A stretch of DNA of 64,000 bases from Aradus depressus (Eukaryota; Arthropoda; Insecta; Hemiptera; Aradidae). Every line of letters begins with the position of its first letter. Within the stretch, counting starts at the first letter, position 1. A model generated the notes under the pieces. It was not told where the DNA came from, did not search any database, and saw only the letters and a program-made list of their open reading frames with translations. Below are positions 24,050 through 35,177 of this stretch, in pieces. The stretch is taken from the NCBI GenBank assembly GCA_963662175.1, contig OY759217.1, positions 9,550,562-9,614,561 on the forward strand, written 5' to 3'. The position numbers and the translations under genes were made by a program.

Positions 24050-24336
24050 ATACGGTGGGTTTCCTAAGTATGTATTACCTAGGAGGTCCACCGTTGCACG
24101 GTAAATAATAGCTCTCACCAGCGTTCTTAAGCACAAAATACCTAGGGCATCCGCTGTTGCAAGGCACATACTAGCTGCGGTGCCCAACGTTCCCAACTAC
24201 GTACTATCTCGTACTATCTGTGTTGCCCAGCGGTCCTAAGAACTTAATAGCTGCTTGCATGGAGTTGCAAGGCGCATACTATCTAAGGTGCCCGGCGTTC
24301 TTAAGTAGGAACTCGCTGTGGTTCCAAATGGAAAAG

Positions 24337-24380
<44 letters not shown>

Positions 24381-24422
24381 CCAGTCCAATAGCTTTTGAC
24401 AGAACGACGTCTGTCGGGTCAG

Positions 24423-24425
<3 letters not shown>
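24050..24425. repeat. Degenerate GTTGCA-containing repeat, poly-A and hairpin end
   Basis: Short irregular repeats around GTTGCAAGGC and TACTATCT run to ~24320, followed by an almost uninterrupted A-tract (24332-24379). Then a palindrome GACAGAACGACGTCTGTC and GGGTCAGCT abut a TA microsatellite. Similar hairpin ends occur on insect rolling-circle or LINE-type elements as I remember them; the family is not certain. Confidence 0.45.

Positions 24426-24454
<29 letters not shown>
24426..24454. repeat. (TA)n microsatellite
   Basis: Pure alternating AT. Confidence 0.95.
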
Positions 24455-24456
<2 letters not shown>

Positions 24457-25375
24457 TCCATTTCTTCTTTTCCAGTGAGCAGTTATAGTATGTTTACACA
24501 ACCATGAGAGTACTAATTTCACACGGATTGTTATTTGTTTCCAAAAAAAATGTATACAATAATATCATTTAGAATCATGTGGGCTGCTTCAAAATAAAGT
24601 ATCTTTCCTTCTCAGTTCACTTTAATATACTCGTACAATTAAATTATCACACCAGATAGAGCACATAAAATTTTAAAATTTGAGATTGTCTTATCTCAAT
24701 CCAGTCATAAATACTACTCCGAGGACCGTTTTCTAATTTTCATTTTCTGAAAAATATTATTCAAAACTTATAATATAATGAAATGTTAAATAAATGAAAT
24801 ATTTTAGTATATTTCCAGCATTTATAGTATATTCATTGTTATTGGTGTATATACTTCGCAAGCACTATCTGTTGGGAGTAGATCTAAGCATCTGTATCAT
24901 GATTTACCAAACATTTCATAGAGGTCGGGCTCATCGTTTACAATTTTTTCTGTAATGCTGCAAGAAATATCTCAATAAATTTAGATATGTTATAAAGATA
25001 CATATGCTTTTTGAATTTATAAAATTGAGTCAAATAGAGCAATTGGTAATTAGGTAGAAAAGAAAATATTAGGAGAAAATAAAAATAGGAAATTTTTGTA
25101 ATTCCGAGATGATACTTGAACACTTGCTTCAAATGACAATTATATTAAATTGTTTCGTTTATGTAAGGAACTAATTGAGGCCTATGTTTTTTTGTGATTT
25201 TGTAAAATTAATTACATTTATTTAGTTAGGGCGTTATATCGTTGATATGTTAAGCGAATGTAGATTTTCCCCATATTTCCTGTGTATTCTTTGATACGTT
25301 CTTTAAATTTGCGTTCTTATTGCCCTGTATAATAAACCGAACTGCACGATTAGTATTCGAGCTATATGATGTATA
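24455..25375. other. AT-rich sequence, nothing recognised
   Basis: No repeat family member, tandem repeat or convincing ORF seen. Confidence 0.45.
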
Positions 25376-25379
25376 GGTC

Positions 25380-25926
25380 AAGTTATGTAATCGGTCAAAA
25401 ATTCAATGCGGAGTTTTCAACGGAATTTCATATTTTCCGACCTCTAGATTACAAATATTAAAAAAAGTCTATCTGTCTGTGTTTGTGATCGAGATAACTC
25501 CCGATAGAATGAATATATCGACACCAAATTATATATGCGAATCCAGAACCCTCTAACAACGACACCTATATTTTTCAGCCAAATCGACCAATGGGAAAGT
25601 GGGGATTAGAGGGGAGGCCTAATTCAAGAACTCTAGTAATTACAATGGTTATGAAAATAGTAGCCACACAATTTTTTATGTGAATTGTAAACCCCATAAG
25701 GATGACACATTAATTTCTAGCGAAATCGGCAGAGGGGAAGGGACTCCTCAATTCAAAAAATTCCAATTACTGACGATATAATGAATGTATCGACATGAAA
25801 TTTCATATTTAAAGTCAAAACCCAATGAGGACAAAACTTGTCAAATTTCAGCAATATTTATACATATTATTTGACAAATTGAGGGAAGGGTTTCCTCAAT
25901 TCAAGAACTCTAATAACAGCTGATGT
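25380..25926 (+). repeat. F1 dispersed repeat copy, interrupted by SINE-B
   Basis: Ordered F1 motifs: AAGTTATGTAATCGGTCAAA, TTTTCAACGGAATTTCAT, CTCCCGATAGAATGAATATA, and three subrepeats with GAATCCAGAACCCTC, AAACCCCATAAGGATGACAC and GTCAAAACCCAATGAGGAC. It is cut at AGCTGATGT, where a SINE-B is inserted. Confidence 0.8.
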
Positions 25927-26170
25927 TAGGTTAGGTTTTATAACTCATGCCCGGGCTTTAACTACGAGGTCATATCGCCTACTACCAGAGTGCTCTTTCG
26001 TCACTCTGGTGGACATGAGCCCGACTCTACTGTGGGAGTCCTAAATTTTGCCTAGCCTAAATTTTTATTCATCTAGGGTAGGGGTCTTTAACGAGTACCT
26101 GACATTGTACAGGCTTGGGACCATCGCTTAACGTCCCATCCGAAGGACGGCTGATGTCATGTATATATAT
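25927..26170 (-). mobile_element. SINE-B copy (head truncated) with TTAGG-type tail
   Basis: The minus-strand body and tail are complete up to CCCGGGCATGAGTTATAA and end in AACCTAACCT. The tRNA head is missing beyond CCGTCCTTCGGATGGGACG. A 14-base match ATAACAGCTGATGT flanks it (25913-25926 and 26171-26184), probably the target duplication, although the adjacent CTGATGTCATG is itself duplicated and complicates the call. Confidence 0.78.
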
Positions 26171-26219
26171 ATAACAGCTGATGTCATGTATATATATTGT
26201 AGCATGTCTACCCTATAGA

Positions 26220-27362
26220 TAATGCTCAGAACTGGCGATGTCTACGAGAGGATCGCGATCGCTAGGAGCAAAGTATGGGTTGTGTGGTGTTGAATAAACG
26301 AGAATTGCATTTGGAAGAGAATGCTCGGAACCAATGATGCCTGCGAGAGAATCGCGATCGCTGGGAGCGAAAATAAAGAATAATAGAGACACAATGGAAA
26401 GGAAGCCAAGATAATTGTCTACATCCGGTATATAATGAATAAGCAGTAAGGGTTTTTTTTATTACTCCAGGTTTTCACACAACTAGAGGCAGATGTTAAT
26501 TGGTAATATGCGATTGGCTGGAAATAAAATGGGCGGAGTCCGACGACCAATCAAGCCTCGAGAAACGTCCCCCACCACGGTCAGATATCGGAAGCCACTT
26601 CCCGTTTTACTCAGTCCTCGTTCATGTCTTGGGTGATCACCACGTATCTTTTCTATAAGTAATATCAGTTAGAATATGTGAAAGTACTTTTTCTTCGTTC
26701 ATGTCTTGGGTGATCACCACGTATCTTTTCTATAAGTAATATCAGTTTGAATATGTGAAAGTACTTTTTCTTCGTTCATGTCTTGGGTGATCACCACGTA
26801 TCTTTTCTATAAGTAAAGTTTAGTTTGAATATGTGAATTAGTCGTAGAGACACACTTTGATTTTGGACGGTGCAAAGTCAGTGGGGGTGTAACTTCTGGT
26901 GTGCCCTCGAAACTACGCAGATCTTTAGGGACTATGTGAATAGACGATTTCTACGGGAAGTCCAGAAAGGGTGATCACGCCGTCATTCGCCATGGATATC
27001 GTATCGAGGTACCTCGTAATTAAGTTATAATTCAGTCCTTCAGACACACGGCCAAATTATATATATTCAATTGTTGTTTTGTAAATATGTTCTCATAAAA
27101 ATAAATATGTTAAAGTTATAGGTTTGATTCATTTCATTCCCCCCCACTCATGCTTCTTCTGGTTGACAACAGTAATTAATTATTGTTAATTACTGATGTC
27201 AACTGACCGTTAGGAACTTGTAACCGTTCTTCCCGTGGGAGTGCTTTCAGCTATTCAGGCATTGTTTAATTAAAGTCGCGATTTAAATAATTTTCAATTT
27301 TAATAATTTTTCGATCTCAAATTTTATTTATTTTATTAATTACGTGATTTGCACTCACACAG
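26220..27362 (+). repeat. Left arm of a long inverted repeat (foldback-like transposon)
   Basis: This segment matches 30322-31740 in reverse complement over more than 1 kb with divergence. Shared landmarks in order: GAGAATCGCGATCGCTGGGA, GGGTGATCACGCCGTCATTC, CGAGGTACCTCG, CACTCATGCTTCTTCTGG, GAACTTGTAACCGTTCTTCC and GATTTGCACTCAC. The outer part holds two ~110-base GCGATCGC-containing units, and 26619-26848 holds three 77-base units (GTTCATGTCTTGGGTGATCA). Confidence 0.8.
26619..26848. repeat. 77-bp tandem repeat x3 inside the left arm
   Basis: CGTTCATGTCTTGGGTGATC recurs at 26619, 26696 and 26773. Corresponding but more diverged units lie in the right arm around 30860-31140. Confidence 0.88.
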
Positions 27363-27484
27363 GGAGGGAAATGGTTATTAATATATACCTATATGAAGAG
27401 TCCAGGGAAGAAAGGGGTGATATCCATTTTTATTCGGTTTTGAGTTAAGGTTGGCAACATGTACTGCTAAATAAGTAGATTCAT

Positions 27485-28232
27485 GTGGGTTGGTCAAACA
27501 GGAGAGAAAAGAGCTTATTCGCAGTGATATTGGGGTTTGAAAATATCATATACAGGGAAGAAAGGTGTTATGTTTATCTGGCCTGGGAAGAAAAGGGCTC
27601 TTGCGGGGGTAGAATAAAAACTACACGGTTTTTCGGTACCTACATTATATTGTACACATTGCCAGAAGATATGACTCAATTGAAATAACTTTTCCTATGA
27701 TAGGTCTTTCGTACTTAGAATGCGACCGCGGTATGGCCCTCATCAATCAAAAAACGCGTGCTGAACTTCCTCAGGTATAATCTCTTGGTATAACGAAGTT
27801 AGAACGTGCAGACTGAAGCCGAATCCTTTTAATGTGATTGTTGATCAGTCTCTTATTCGAGACTGGTCAGCCCTTCTTGATTCCATCTATATACTAAAAC
27901 CATCGTACAAATCTAGGCCAATTTGAGAACTTAGAATATCACTTGTTCATCCACGATTACTAGAGCATAGGGACACGTACAATGGGAAATGGATAACTTC
28001 CATCATCCGTGGAAAGATTCTCAGTGCTTGGCAAGAAGTTCTGCCTGTCAATCAATTCAAACTGCCACAAAAACTTTACAACAAGCTGCGACCACTATCA
28101 AACGAGAAGTATAGAGACTTCCTTCACCTACAACAGTTCTGCACCTCGAAGAAAGCAAGGGAGTATTATCAGCAGCTACCTCACAAGACAATAAAGAAGA
28201 ATGAACAAGTAACAACGAAGAAGAAAAAGTAA
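27485..28232 (+). pseudogene. Broken transposase-like gene inside the inverted-repeat element
   Basis: Three conceptual pieces follow one another. The first contains YLAWEEKGSCGGRIK and TLPEDMTQLK, then a stop. The second (27706-27774) reads LSYLECDRGMALINQKTRAE. The third, in another frame, runs from ~27775 through NPFNVIVDQSLIRDWSALLD, has one stop after KSRPI, and continues ELRISLVHPRLLEHRDTYNG to a lysine-rich end KKNEQVTTKKKK and TAA at 28232. The order WxExGxRGG ... LP, CDRxxALI, DW and a Lys-rich terminus resembles, from memory, a group of insect transposon-encoded proteins with a central acidic GQN-type core. That core is missing here between the first two pieces. It lies between the inverted arms in plus orientation, so it is probably the dead transposase of that element. 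Confidence 0.5.
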
Positions 28233-28489
28233 AAAAAAAAAAACTGTGATTAAATTAATGACTTCACCCCTTTTTTCCCTGTAACGTTGGAGTTTTGTTG
28301 CAATAAAAGATTTCAATTGATGATATTTTTTTTTGTAATTCCAACTAATATACAAATACAATAACAACTAGTTTAGGCACTCAATGGATCACTTAGTAGG
28401 CATGCATGATATAAATACTATTTTTTCTGAACTTTCAAACTTTTAAAATTGTTTTTCTCGAAAACCATAAAAGAAGGAGGTCACCCCTT

Positions 28490-28552
<63 letters not shown>

Positions 28553-29085
28553 CCACAACACCCTGATTCACCGACTACTTTTTATTTTATTTTTAGTTTC
28601 ATTTATATAAGTTACCCTGAGCAAGCTCTGTTCTGCCTCAACCTTACCACAGTTTTATAATCAAATGAGAGAACTATAGATATATATAAAGAAGGGCTTT
28701 GCAGGGATACCAGACACTGAAACAGGTAACCCTCCATTAGCGATATTCTACACTTGTTTAAATTAAGAAATGTTTACAGGGTCTGTTTACATTAAAGCAG
28801 GCTGACCAACACATGTAACTCTACACTCCTCCCTCACCTTTGTATACAAATATGGAACTATAAACACTGTTAATTTTTTGTTATTCATTTGTAGAAGAAT
28901 ATAAATTTTTGTTTAGGAATAAAAAATAAACAATACAAAATAAAAATGGATATTATGGTATTAATTAAAAAATAAAATAGGATTGCAAAATATGGTCCAT
29001 AGCAGGTTTTCAAATTCTTCACTTACTCTCAACCGACTAGGCAAAAAATAACACAATTCCGTATTTCTAGAAACCATCGAAATTA
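28233..29085. other. Interior of the inverted-repeat element, no gene
   Basis: AT-rich sequence after the transposase stop, with a pyrimidine/TA microsatellite and a moderately GC stretch at 28550-28830 without recognised motifs. Confidence 0.45.
28487..28550. repeat. (TC)n(TA)n compound microsatellite
   Basis: A CT-rich run is followed by about 24 TA dinucleotides. Confidence 0.95.
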
Positions 29086-29089
29086 AATT

Positions 29090-29520
29090 TTAGTCGATGT
29101 GTCACGTGGCGACTTTTCGGGAGAGGGGAGAGTTCTACTAATGGGTCAGAAATTCGATGTTGAGTTTTCAACGGAATTTCATGTTTTCCAATCCCTTAAT
29201 TCCAAAAAAATGGGAGAAGGATTCTCGTGTGTCTGTGAACATGGTAACTCCCGATGTAATGAATATATCGACATAAAATTGGATACATGTTTTGCTACAG
29301 ATTAATAACTCGGCCTAAGAAAGTGGTGATTTGGGGGGGGGGGGGGGGGGGGGGGGGCTTAACACAAAAATTTTTATATGTGAGTTCAAAGTTCCTGTAA
29401 CTTGTCGGTAAAATGTAACGATTCGAAATTTAATGAGGATTCAGGAGTCCCTGTATAAACATACTATCGATATTTAAGTAGATTGGTTTTAGGAGGAAAG
29501 TGAAAAGGTAATTGATTAAT
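29090..29520 (+). repeat. F1 dispersed repeat copy
   Basis: Contains GTCAGAAATTCGATGTTGAG, TTTTCAACGGAATTTCATG, GTGTCTGTGAACATGGTAAC and CTCCCGATGTAATGAATATA. A long G-run (~29332-29357) stands where other copies have a G-rich spacer between subrepeats. Confidence 0.75.
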
Positions 29521-30029
29521 TCGTATTCGATATTTTTTTTTTTTAAGGCGTTCTACTAACGTAGTTCATCCATCTGCCGCTAGATCCCACCAGGGGTTGT
29601 TAGATGAAATCAGTGTTGCCAACCGATACCATGAATATGCGTACAATAATATTGTCCTCGGTGCATTAGAAGTACAATAATTCAAGTCTATTGAAGAATT
29701 GCATCTTCAAAAGAGTGTAATGGATCCTGATGGGAGTATTTTCAATTTCACACAATTGAAATTCGGCATGTAGCATCACTATAAACCCGGTTACATTATT
29801 AACCGGGCAACCGAATATATATATATATATTCCTATATATTTTTTTTTATTTGTAAATACATATTTACAACTGTAATACACCAAGCAAATGTGCTAAAAG
29901 ATACACAATGCTTAAGGCGTCGTTGGGGAAGTGTGGCAGAATGGAGGGCACGGAGTAGAGGATTATTGTGGGAACTAAGAGAGGAAAATAATTTTTTTAA
30001 CTTGAATTTAGCACACAAAAGGATACGTT

Positions 30030-30298
30030 AAGGTCAGTATGAAGAATTTTGTTGGAGATCGGATACATGAAATTCATTTCAAAATCACATCGAATTTTTG
30101 ACCGATTACATAACTTCCCCCTATACTACGTATAGCTGGGGAAGTAAAAAATAAATATAAAAAAGTCGTTGATGAATCACCGGCAATGTATTTCCAGAGA
30201 ACTAATTAATCAATCAATTTTTCGCCTAATATTCAATAAAATAAAATGATAGATAAAACACTTTTTTGAACACTTATATTGTCTAATTCCACAAACAT
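30030..30298 (-). repeat. F1/Penelope-like junction, inverted duplicate of 35995-36240
   Basis: Reverse complement of 35995-36240: part of the inverted arm and tail of the Penelope-like element, the F1 3' end (TACATTGCCGGTGATTCATC), then the F1 5' start with palindromic AGCTATACGTAGTATAG. The shared junction means a segmental duplication, not two independent insertions. It lies just inside the right arm of the foldback-like element. Confidence 0.75.
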
Positions 30299-30321
30299 TG
30301 TAAACGTTTCTTCTTTCTTAT

Positions 30322-31740
30322 ACATGAGTGTGCAAATTACTTAATTAGTCAAAATAAAATTAATATCGGAAGTTATTAAAATCTAAAATTATTAAAATTG
30401 CGACTTTAAATGAAAACTTGCCTTGGATAGCTGACACACACACTCCTCACGGGAAGAACGGTTACAAGTTCCTAATGTGTAGTTGTCACCAGTAATTAAT
30501 AATAATTAATTACTGTTGCCAACTAGAAGAAGCATGAGTGGGGGGGAATGGAATGAATCAAACCTAGAACTGTCACATATTTATTTTAAAAAAGAACATA
30601 TATTTACAAAACAAAACACAATTTAATCTATAATTGGCCGTATGTCTGAAGGACTTAATTATAATTTATCTACGAGGTACCTCGATAATGATATCCCTGG
30701 CGATGACGGTGTGATCACTTTATCTGGACATCCCGCAGAAATCATCCAATCACATATGTAGTTCTTGAAGATCTGTCTGGTTTCGAGGCCACACTAGAAG
30801 TTACATTTTTCACTGGCTTTACACTGTCCGAAATAAACTATATCTCACTGACAAATTCGATGTAGCCTGAACGGCCCCAAGAATGAAGAAGGAGTTGATT
30901 TACTCACATATTTAAAATTTACTGTCAAATATAAAATAGAAAAATAAAGTGACGAGAACTGAGCGGCCCCAACTCTGAACGTGTACTGATATCACATATT
31001 TAAACTGTAAAAAATATATAAGCTGACGTGACCTTCCTGAAGGAGGAGAGAACGTTGACTGATATCACATATTTAAACTGTAAAATATAAACTGACGTGA
31101 TCTTAGCGGCCCAACACTGAAGGAGAAGTGAGCGTTGACTGAAGAAGGACTGACCTCTTCCCGGGCACAACTCGGGGTGGGGGATGGATCCCGACATCTT
31201 ATTGGTTGTTATTTCCCGCCAAATCCACCTCCAGTCTATCACCGATCACCGGTTGAATCAGCTTCTTCTAAGAACAGCAGATGTGCTAGCCCGCCCTGCA
31301 GTACATGCAACACCGGATGCAAACAATTATCTTGCTTCCTTTCTTTCCTCTATATCCTTTGTTCTTGTTTTCGCTCCTAGCTATCGCGATTCTCTCGCAG
31401 GCATCGCTAGTTCCGAGCATGTTCTTCCAAATGAAATTATCTTCAATTCAATACCAAACAACCCACAATTCGCACTTGTTTCACTCCTAGCAATCGCGAT
31501 TCACTCGCAGGCATCGGTAGTTCCGAGCATGTTCTTCCAAATGAAATTATCTTCAATTCAATACCAAACAACCCACAATTCGCACTTGTTTCACTCCTAG
31601 CAATCGCGATTCACTCGCAGGCATCGCTAGTTCCGAGCATATTCTTCTAAATGAAATTCTCTTCAAATTCAAATCCAAATGACCCATAATTCGCTCTTAT
31701 TTTGCTCCTAGCGATCGCGGTTCACTCACGTGGGATCTCA
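30322..31740 (-). repeat. Right arm of the long inverted repeat
   Basis: Reverse complement of 26220-27362 with additional length. It carries diverged internal tandem units around 30860-31140 (GATATCACATATTTAAACTG) and, at its outer part, 110-111-base units (CTCCTAGCAATCGCGATTCA at 31484 and 31594; related units at 31373 and 31705). Outer edges of the two arms are ragged and no target duplication could be fixed. Confidence 0.8.
31373..31740. repeat. 110-bp tandem repeat, ~3.3 copies
   Basis: Units start CTCCTAG, contain a GCGAT palindrome region and TTCCGAGCATGTTCTTCC, and sit at the outer end of the right arm. Subterminal tandem repeats are typical of foldback elements. Open frames through it are repeat artefacts. 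Confidence 0.9.
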
Positions 31741-32638
31741 TTATTTTGAATGGGAAGGGGGCAGAAACCCAAAGTATTAGCTCAAAAACTGCTGATCGTA
31801 TATTTAAGAAACTTGCATGGATATAGGCTTTGTGGCATCTCAGAATTGTAAACAAGAAATGGGGTTCTGGAACCCAAAATATAAAATGAATGATATATTC
31901 TTAACAGTTGATCAGATTTTCATGTAATTTCGTAGCATCCTTATAAGCCTGATTACCGATACTGTGTAGATAACCTTGCTGTTCTACTTAAACTACTAAC
32001 AGTAATACACGCTAGTCTAGTATAAACTAAAGCCTGTGCCCCATCCCCTTGATGTTTGTAGAACGGACAGCACGTGACCCTCCCACGGCCCTCTCCCATG
32101 TCTCTCACTCCTGTTAATTCTCTCTCCACCTCTTCCAGCTCCAGGTTTCATTTAAACAAATTGTTTTCTTATTTCTCGTTGGACTAAACTGTCGGATCGT
32201 TAGCAACAATTAGGCGGGTGACTTGCTCTGAATGCTAAATACAGCCCACCTCGTCTCCCTCCCCCTATTTGTTCACATTAAATCGATCCTGTCCCCCCCT
32301 CCCTCGAAATTATATTTTCCGTCTGTTTACTCCAAAGAAGCTCACCTGTTTTATTAAGGTCGTATGCAAACAAGGAATTATTATTTACTTTTTCATGTTT
32401 TTCTATCAGTAAGACTGTTTTTGAGGAAAATTCGGAATAGCAGGGTAGCAAATATTATCCTATACTAGATGCGTTACCCTGCGTTGCACAGGAAATTTCG
32501 TAATTTCGATTCTTTTACTTCTCTTTCTTTTTCCTTTCTCTGTAGTGCCTTCTTGGGTAGGGGGGCCTCGGTACCTCCAGTAGTACTCCGATCTCTCTCC
32601 TCCTAACCTCCTCAGTTAATCCAGTGTCTTTTCTCTCG
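31741..32638. other. Unassigned, pyrimidine-rich in part
   Basis: A diverged relative of the 23555 repeat lies at the start (TGTGGCATCTCAGAATTGTA). TACTAGATGCGTTACCCTGC near 32464 begins a CT-rich stretch that continues after the hAT insertion at 33606. No gene seen. Confidence 0.45.
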
Positions 32639-32646
32639 GCTCCAGG

Positions 32647-33597
32647 TAGGGTTCAATCGATACCACAACGTATCGATACTTTTACTCATGAGTATAATCT
32701 AATAAAACTTTCGATACTACTCAGGTATCGAATGAAAAGTATCGTTACCTACTCGTATTGATTGAATCGAGTTGTTCGTTATAATTAATTTTAAACCATG
32801 TATAATATATATACCTATATAAGAATAATATAAAAACACAATACAATTTGAAAGATATAGGTAAATGAGATATTGTAGTGGGCATAAGAAACAAATCAAT
32901 CAAATCGAATAAGATAAAATTATATTATTAAAAACATACTGAAAATAATAAAAAGCCTTATAAAATAAACATAAAATTATTTTTACTAAGGATATAAAAC
33001 TACTGGAGACTATTCGTATTCTCACAATATTTCACTTTTTTAAAACACTTTTTGCAAGTCGCTGTGATCGAAACGTTCTTAGTGTAACAAATCCACACTC
33101 TCGCCGTAGGACGAGGCATTATAATTTGTAATTGACAAAATGGAAGGTAAAAATAAAATAAAATAATGAAATCGTAATCATGTTCACGGTTCTCTTCAAA
33201 AGTAAACAAACGTATACCTTCATAAACGATAAACCATTTAATGTAAATAAGGTAAGAAATAAGGACGCATCATGCAGACTGCGTGATCACATCACACATG
33301 AGGTTATCACCATTATATACGAGTATCTTTTGTCCGTGGACCGGAATTTGAATTCAGTATTTTACTGCAACAAAAAATAAAAGAAAATTGTAAGAAATTA
33401 AACGGTGAACGATTTTGACGAATTGGAAAATTTATATAATTTTTTTTAATTGTTGAAATTTGAAACGAGTACTTTGAATCGATACAAGTAATATCGATTC
33501 GATACCTACGTGTTATCGAAAGAAAAGTATCGATACCAAAAGTACTTGGTATTGGCCAAAAGTATCGATACTTTACTTGTATCGATAGATCCCCCTA
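32647..33597. mobile_element. Nonautonomous hAT-type DNA transposon, 951 bp
   Basis: An exact 8-base direct repeat GCTCCAGG flanks it (32639-32646 and 33598-33605), the target-duplication length of hAT transposons. The ends are inverted: TAGGGTTCAATCGATAC on the left, and TAGGGGGATCTATCGATAC when the right end is reversed. Both subterminal regions are crowded with TATCGATA palindromes, the kind of short motif hAT transposases bind. No transposase is encoded; short frames inside have no hAT dimerisation motif. The flanking CT-rich sequence is continuous once the element and one 8-mer are removed. Confidence 0.88.
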
Positions 33598-33605
33598 GCT
33601 CCAGG

Positions 33606-33945
33606 CTCTATGGATCGAGGCCTGCCTCTGTGTCTTCATTCTTCAGGCCATACTTCCAGCATCCTATCTGTCTTCCGGTGATTTCCGGCTCGTTACAATT
33701 TAACTAAGGTTTGTTTTTAGAGTTTCTTTTAAGGGCTTCACCCCAGGTTTTCCCGGACCTTGTTGTACCTCATAAAGTCCGTTCTCGTTTTTTCTACCGT
33801 TCTCCGAAGGAGCTTCACAACTTCAGAGCCGTGAAATTTTTACTAGCATTAACACAGCCGTAACATTTTCCAAGATCCCTTCCCCCTGTCATAAATTGTC
33901 ACAATTTTCCAAAAAAAAAAAAAAAATTCATGTCTTTCATGGTTT
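33606..33945. other. CT-rich sequence continuing 32464-32638
   Basis: The host repeat of the hAT insertion ends near an A-tract at 33912. TTCTACCGTTCTCCGAAGGAG occurs at 33797 and again at 34513, so this belongs to a dispersed family not further identified. Confidence 0.5.
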
Positions 33946-35165
33946 GTGTATCAATGGACATGATAACTCCCGATATAATTAATACATATACAAAAAATTG
34001 TATATGTTTCTCCAGAACTCCATAAGGAAGACACCTATTAATTTTCAGCTGATTCGGCCCATGGAAATAGGAGGTTTAGAGGAGCATCTGGGAAGTCAAA
34101 ATGCCTACAACTGCATGAATCCATAGACCCGAAATTTTATATGCTGATCCATAAAACATTGGTCCATATTTTAAATAATTTAGAAGTATTAACAATTTAT
34201 TTTTATTTTTTACTGTTGCCTTGAAAATAAAGAATAACATAATTTAATTTGTTGCATGTAAGATGGAATCCATCTGATGGATATATATATATTTTATTAT
34301 TTTTATTTATTTATTCATGTTCATGTCATATCTTGTTTTATATAAATTTTGAATTGTTGCTTTTATCCTGGTTGCTTGCACTATTCATATTTAAAGTGTC
34401 CATTGTTACTATTTCATCATTATTATTTAGTTATTATATTGCTTATTATGTACAATTCTTTGTATAGATATTTTTTCTTTTATTTTATATACTTAACTAT
34501 AAGAATATTTTTTTCTACCGTTCTCCGAAGGAGCATTAAAAAAAAAAAAAAAAAAAACACTCATTGTCATAGAGGTTGTAATCTTTTGTGCAATAAAAGT
34601 TGCCATCAGGTTGAGCTATAAAATTCATAATGCCGAAACCTGTGGTATAAAATGTATACTTTTTTTTAAAAAATCATTTCAAAATAAATTTCAAATTTTT
34701 CTTTCATTAGAGTATATTTTAAGCGACAGGAGCTGAACAGAGGGTTTGTATGCTCTTGGTAATTTTGTATGTGAATCCAGAACCTCCTAACGACGACACC
34801 TATTGATTTTTAGCCAAATCGACTAAAGAAAAAGGGGGATTAGGGGGGAGACATCAACACACCGTTGTAATGAATGTATCAACACAAAATTTCATATGTG
34901 AATTCAAAACCTCATAAGGATAACACTTATTAATTTTCAGCATGAAATTTCATATTTTAATTCAAAAACCCAATTAGAAAACTGTCAAATTTCAGCGATA
35001 TCGGATGAAGGGGGGGTTCAGGGAAGGGGGCTCAAATCAAAACCCTAAACTGCCAATGTAATGAAACTTATCGACAAAAAATTTAGTATGAGGATTTAGC
35101 AGCCCCTATATCAGTCAACTATGGAATATTAATGTACGAATACATTTTTGCGTTATGTGTTGATA
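33946..35165 (+). repeat. F1 dispersed repeat copies, split
   Basis: F1 subrepeats occur at 33950-34180 (ATAACTCCCGATATAATTAA; AGGAAGACACCTATTAATTT) and 34740-35130 (AATCCAGAACCTCCTAACGA; CTGCCAATGTAATGAAACTT). Between them is an AT-rich stretch with a TTCTACCGTTCTCCGAAGGAG fragment and A-tract. The right part is interrupted by the Penelope-like element. Confidence 0.7.
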
Positions 35166-35177
35166 TAGTGGAAATAC

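Noticed and set aside
24050..24425. Helitron 3' end
   Set aside because: A hairpin followed by GGGTCAGCTAT is suggestive, but the CTRR terminus is not satisfied and no 5' TC end or helicase was found; kept only as an unassigned repeat end.
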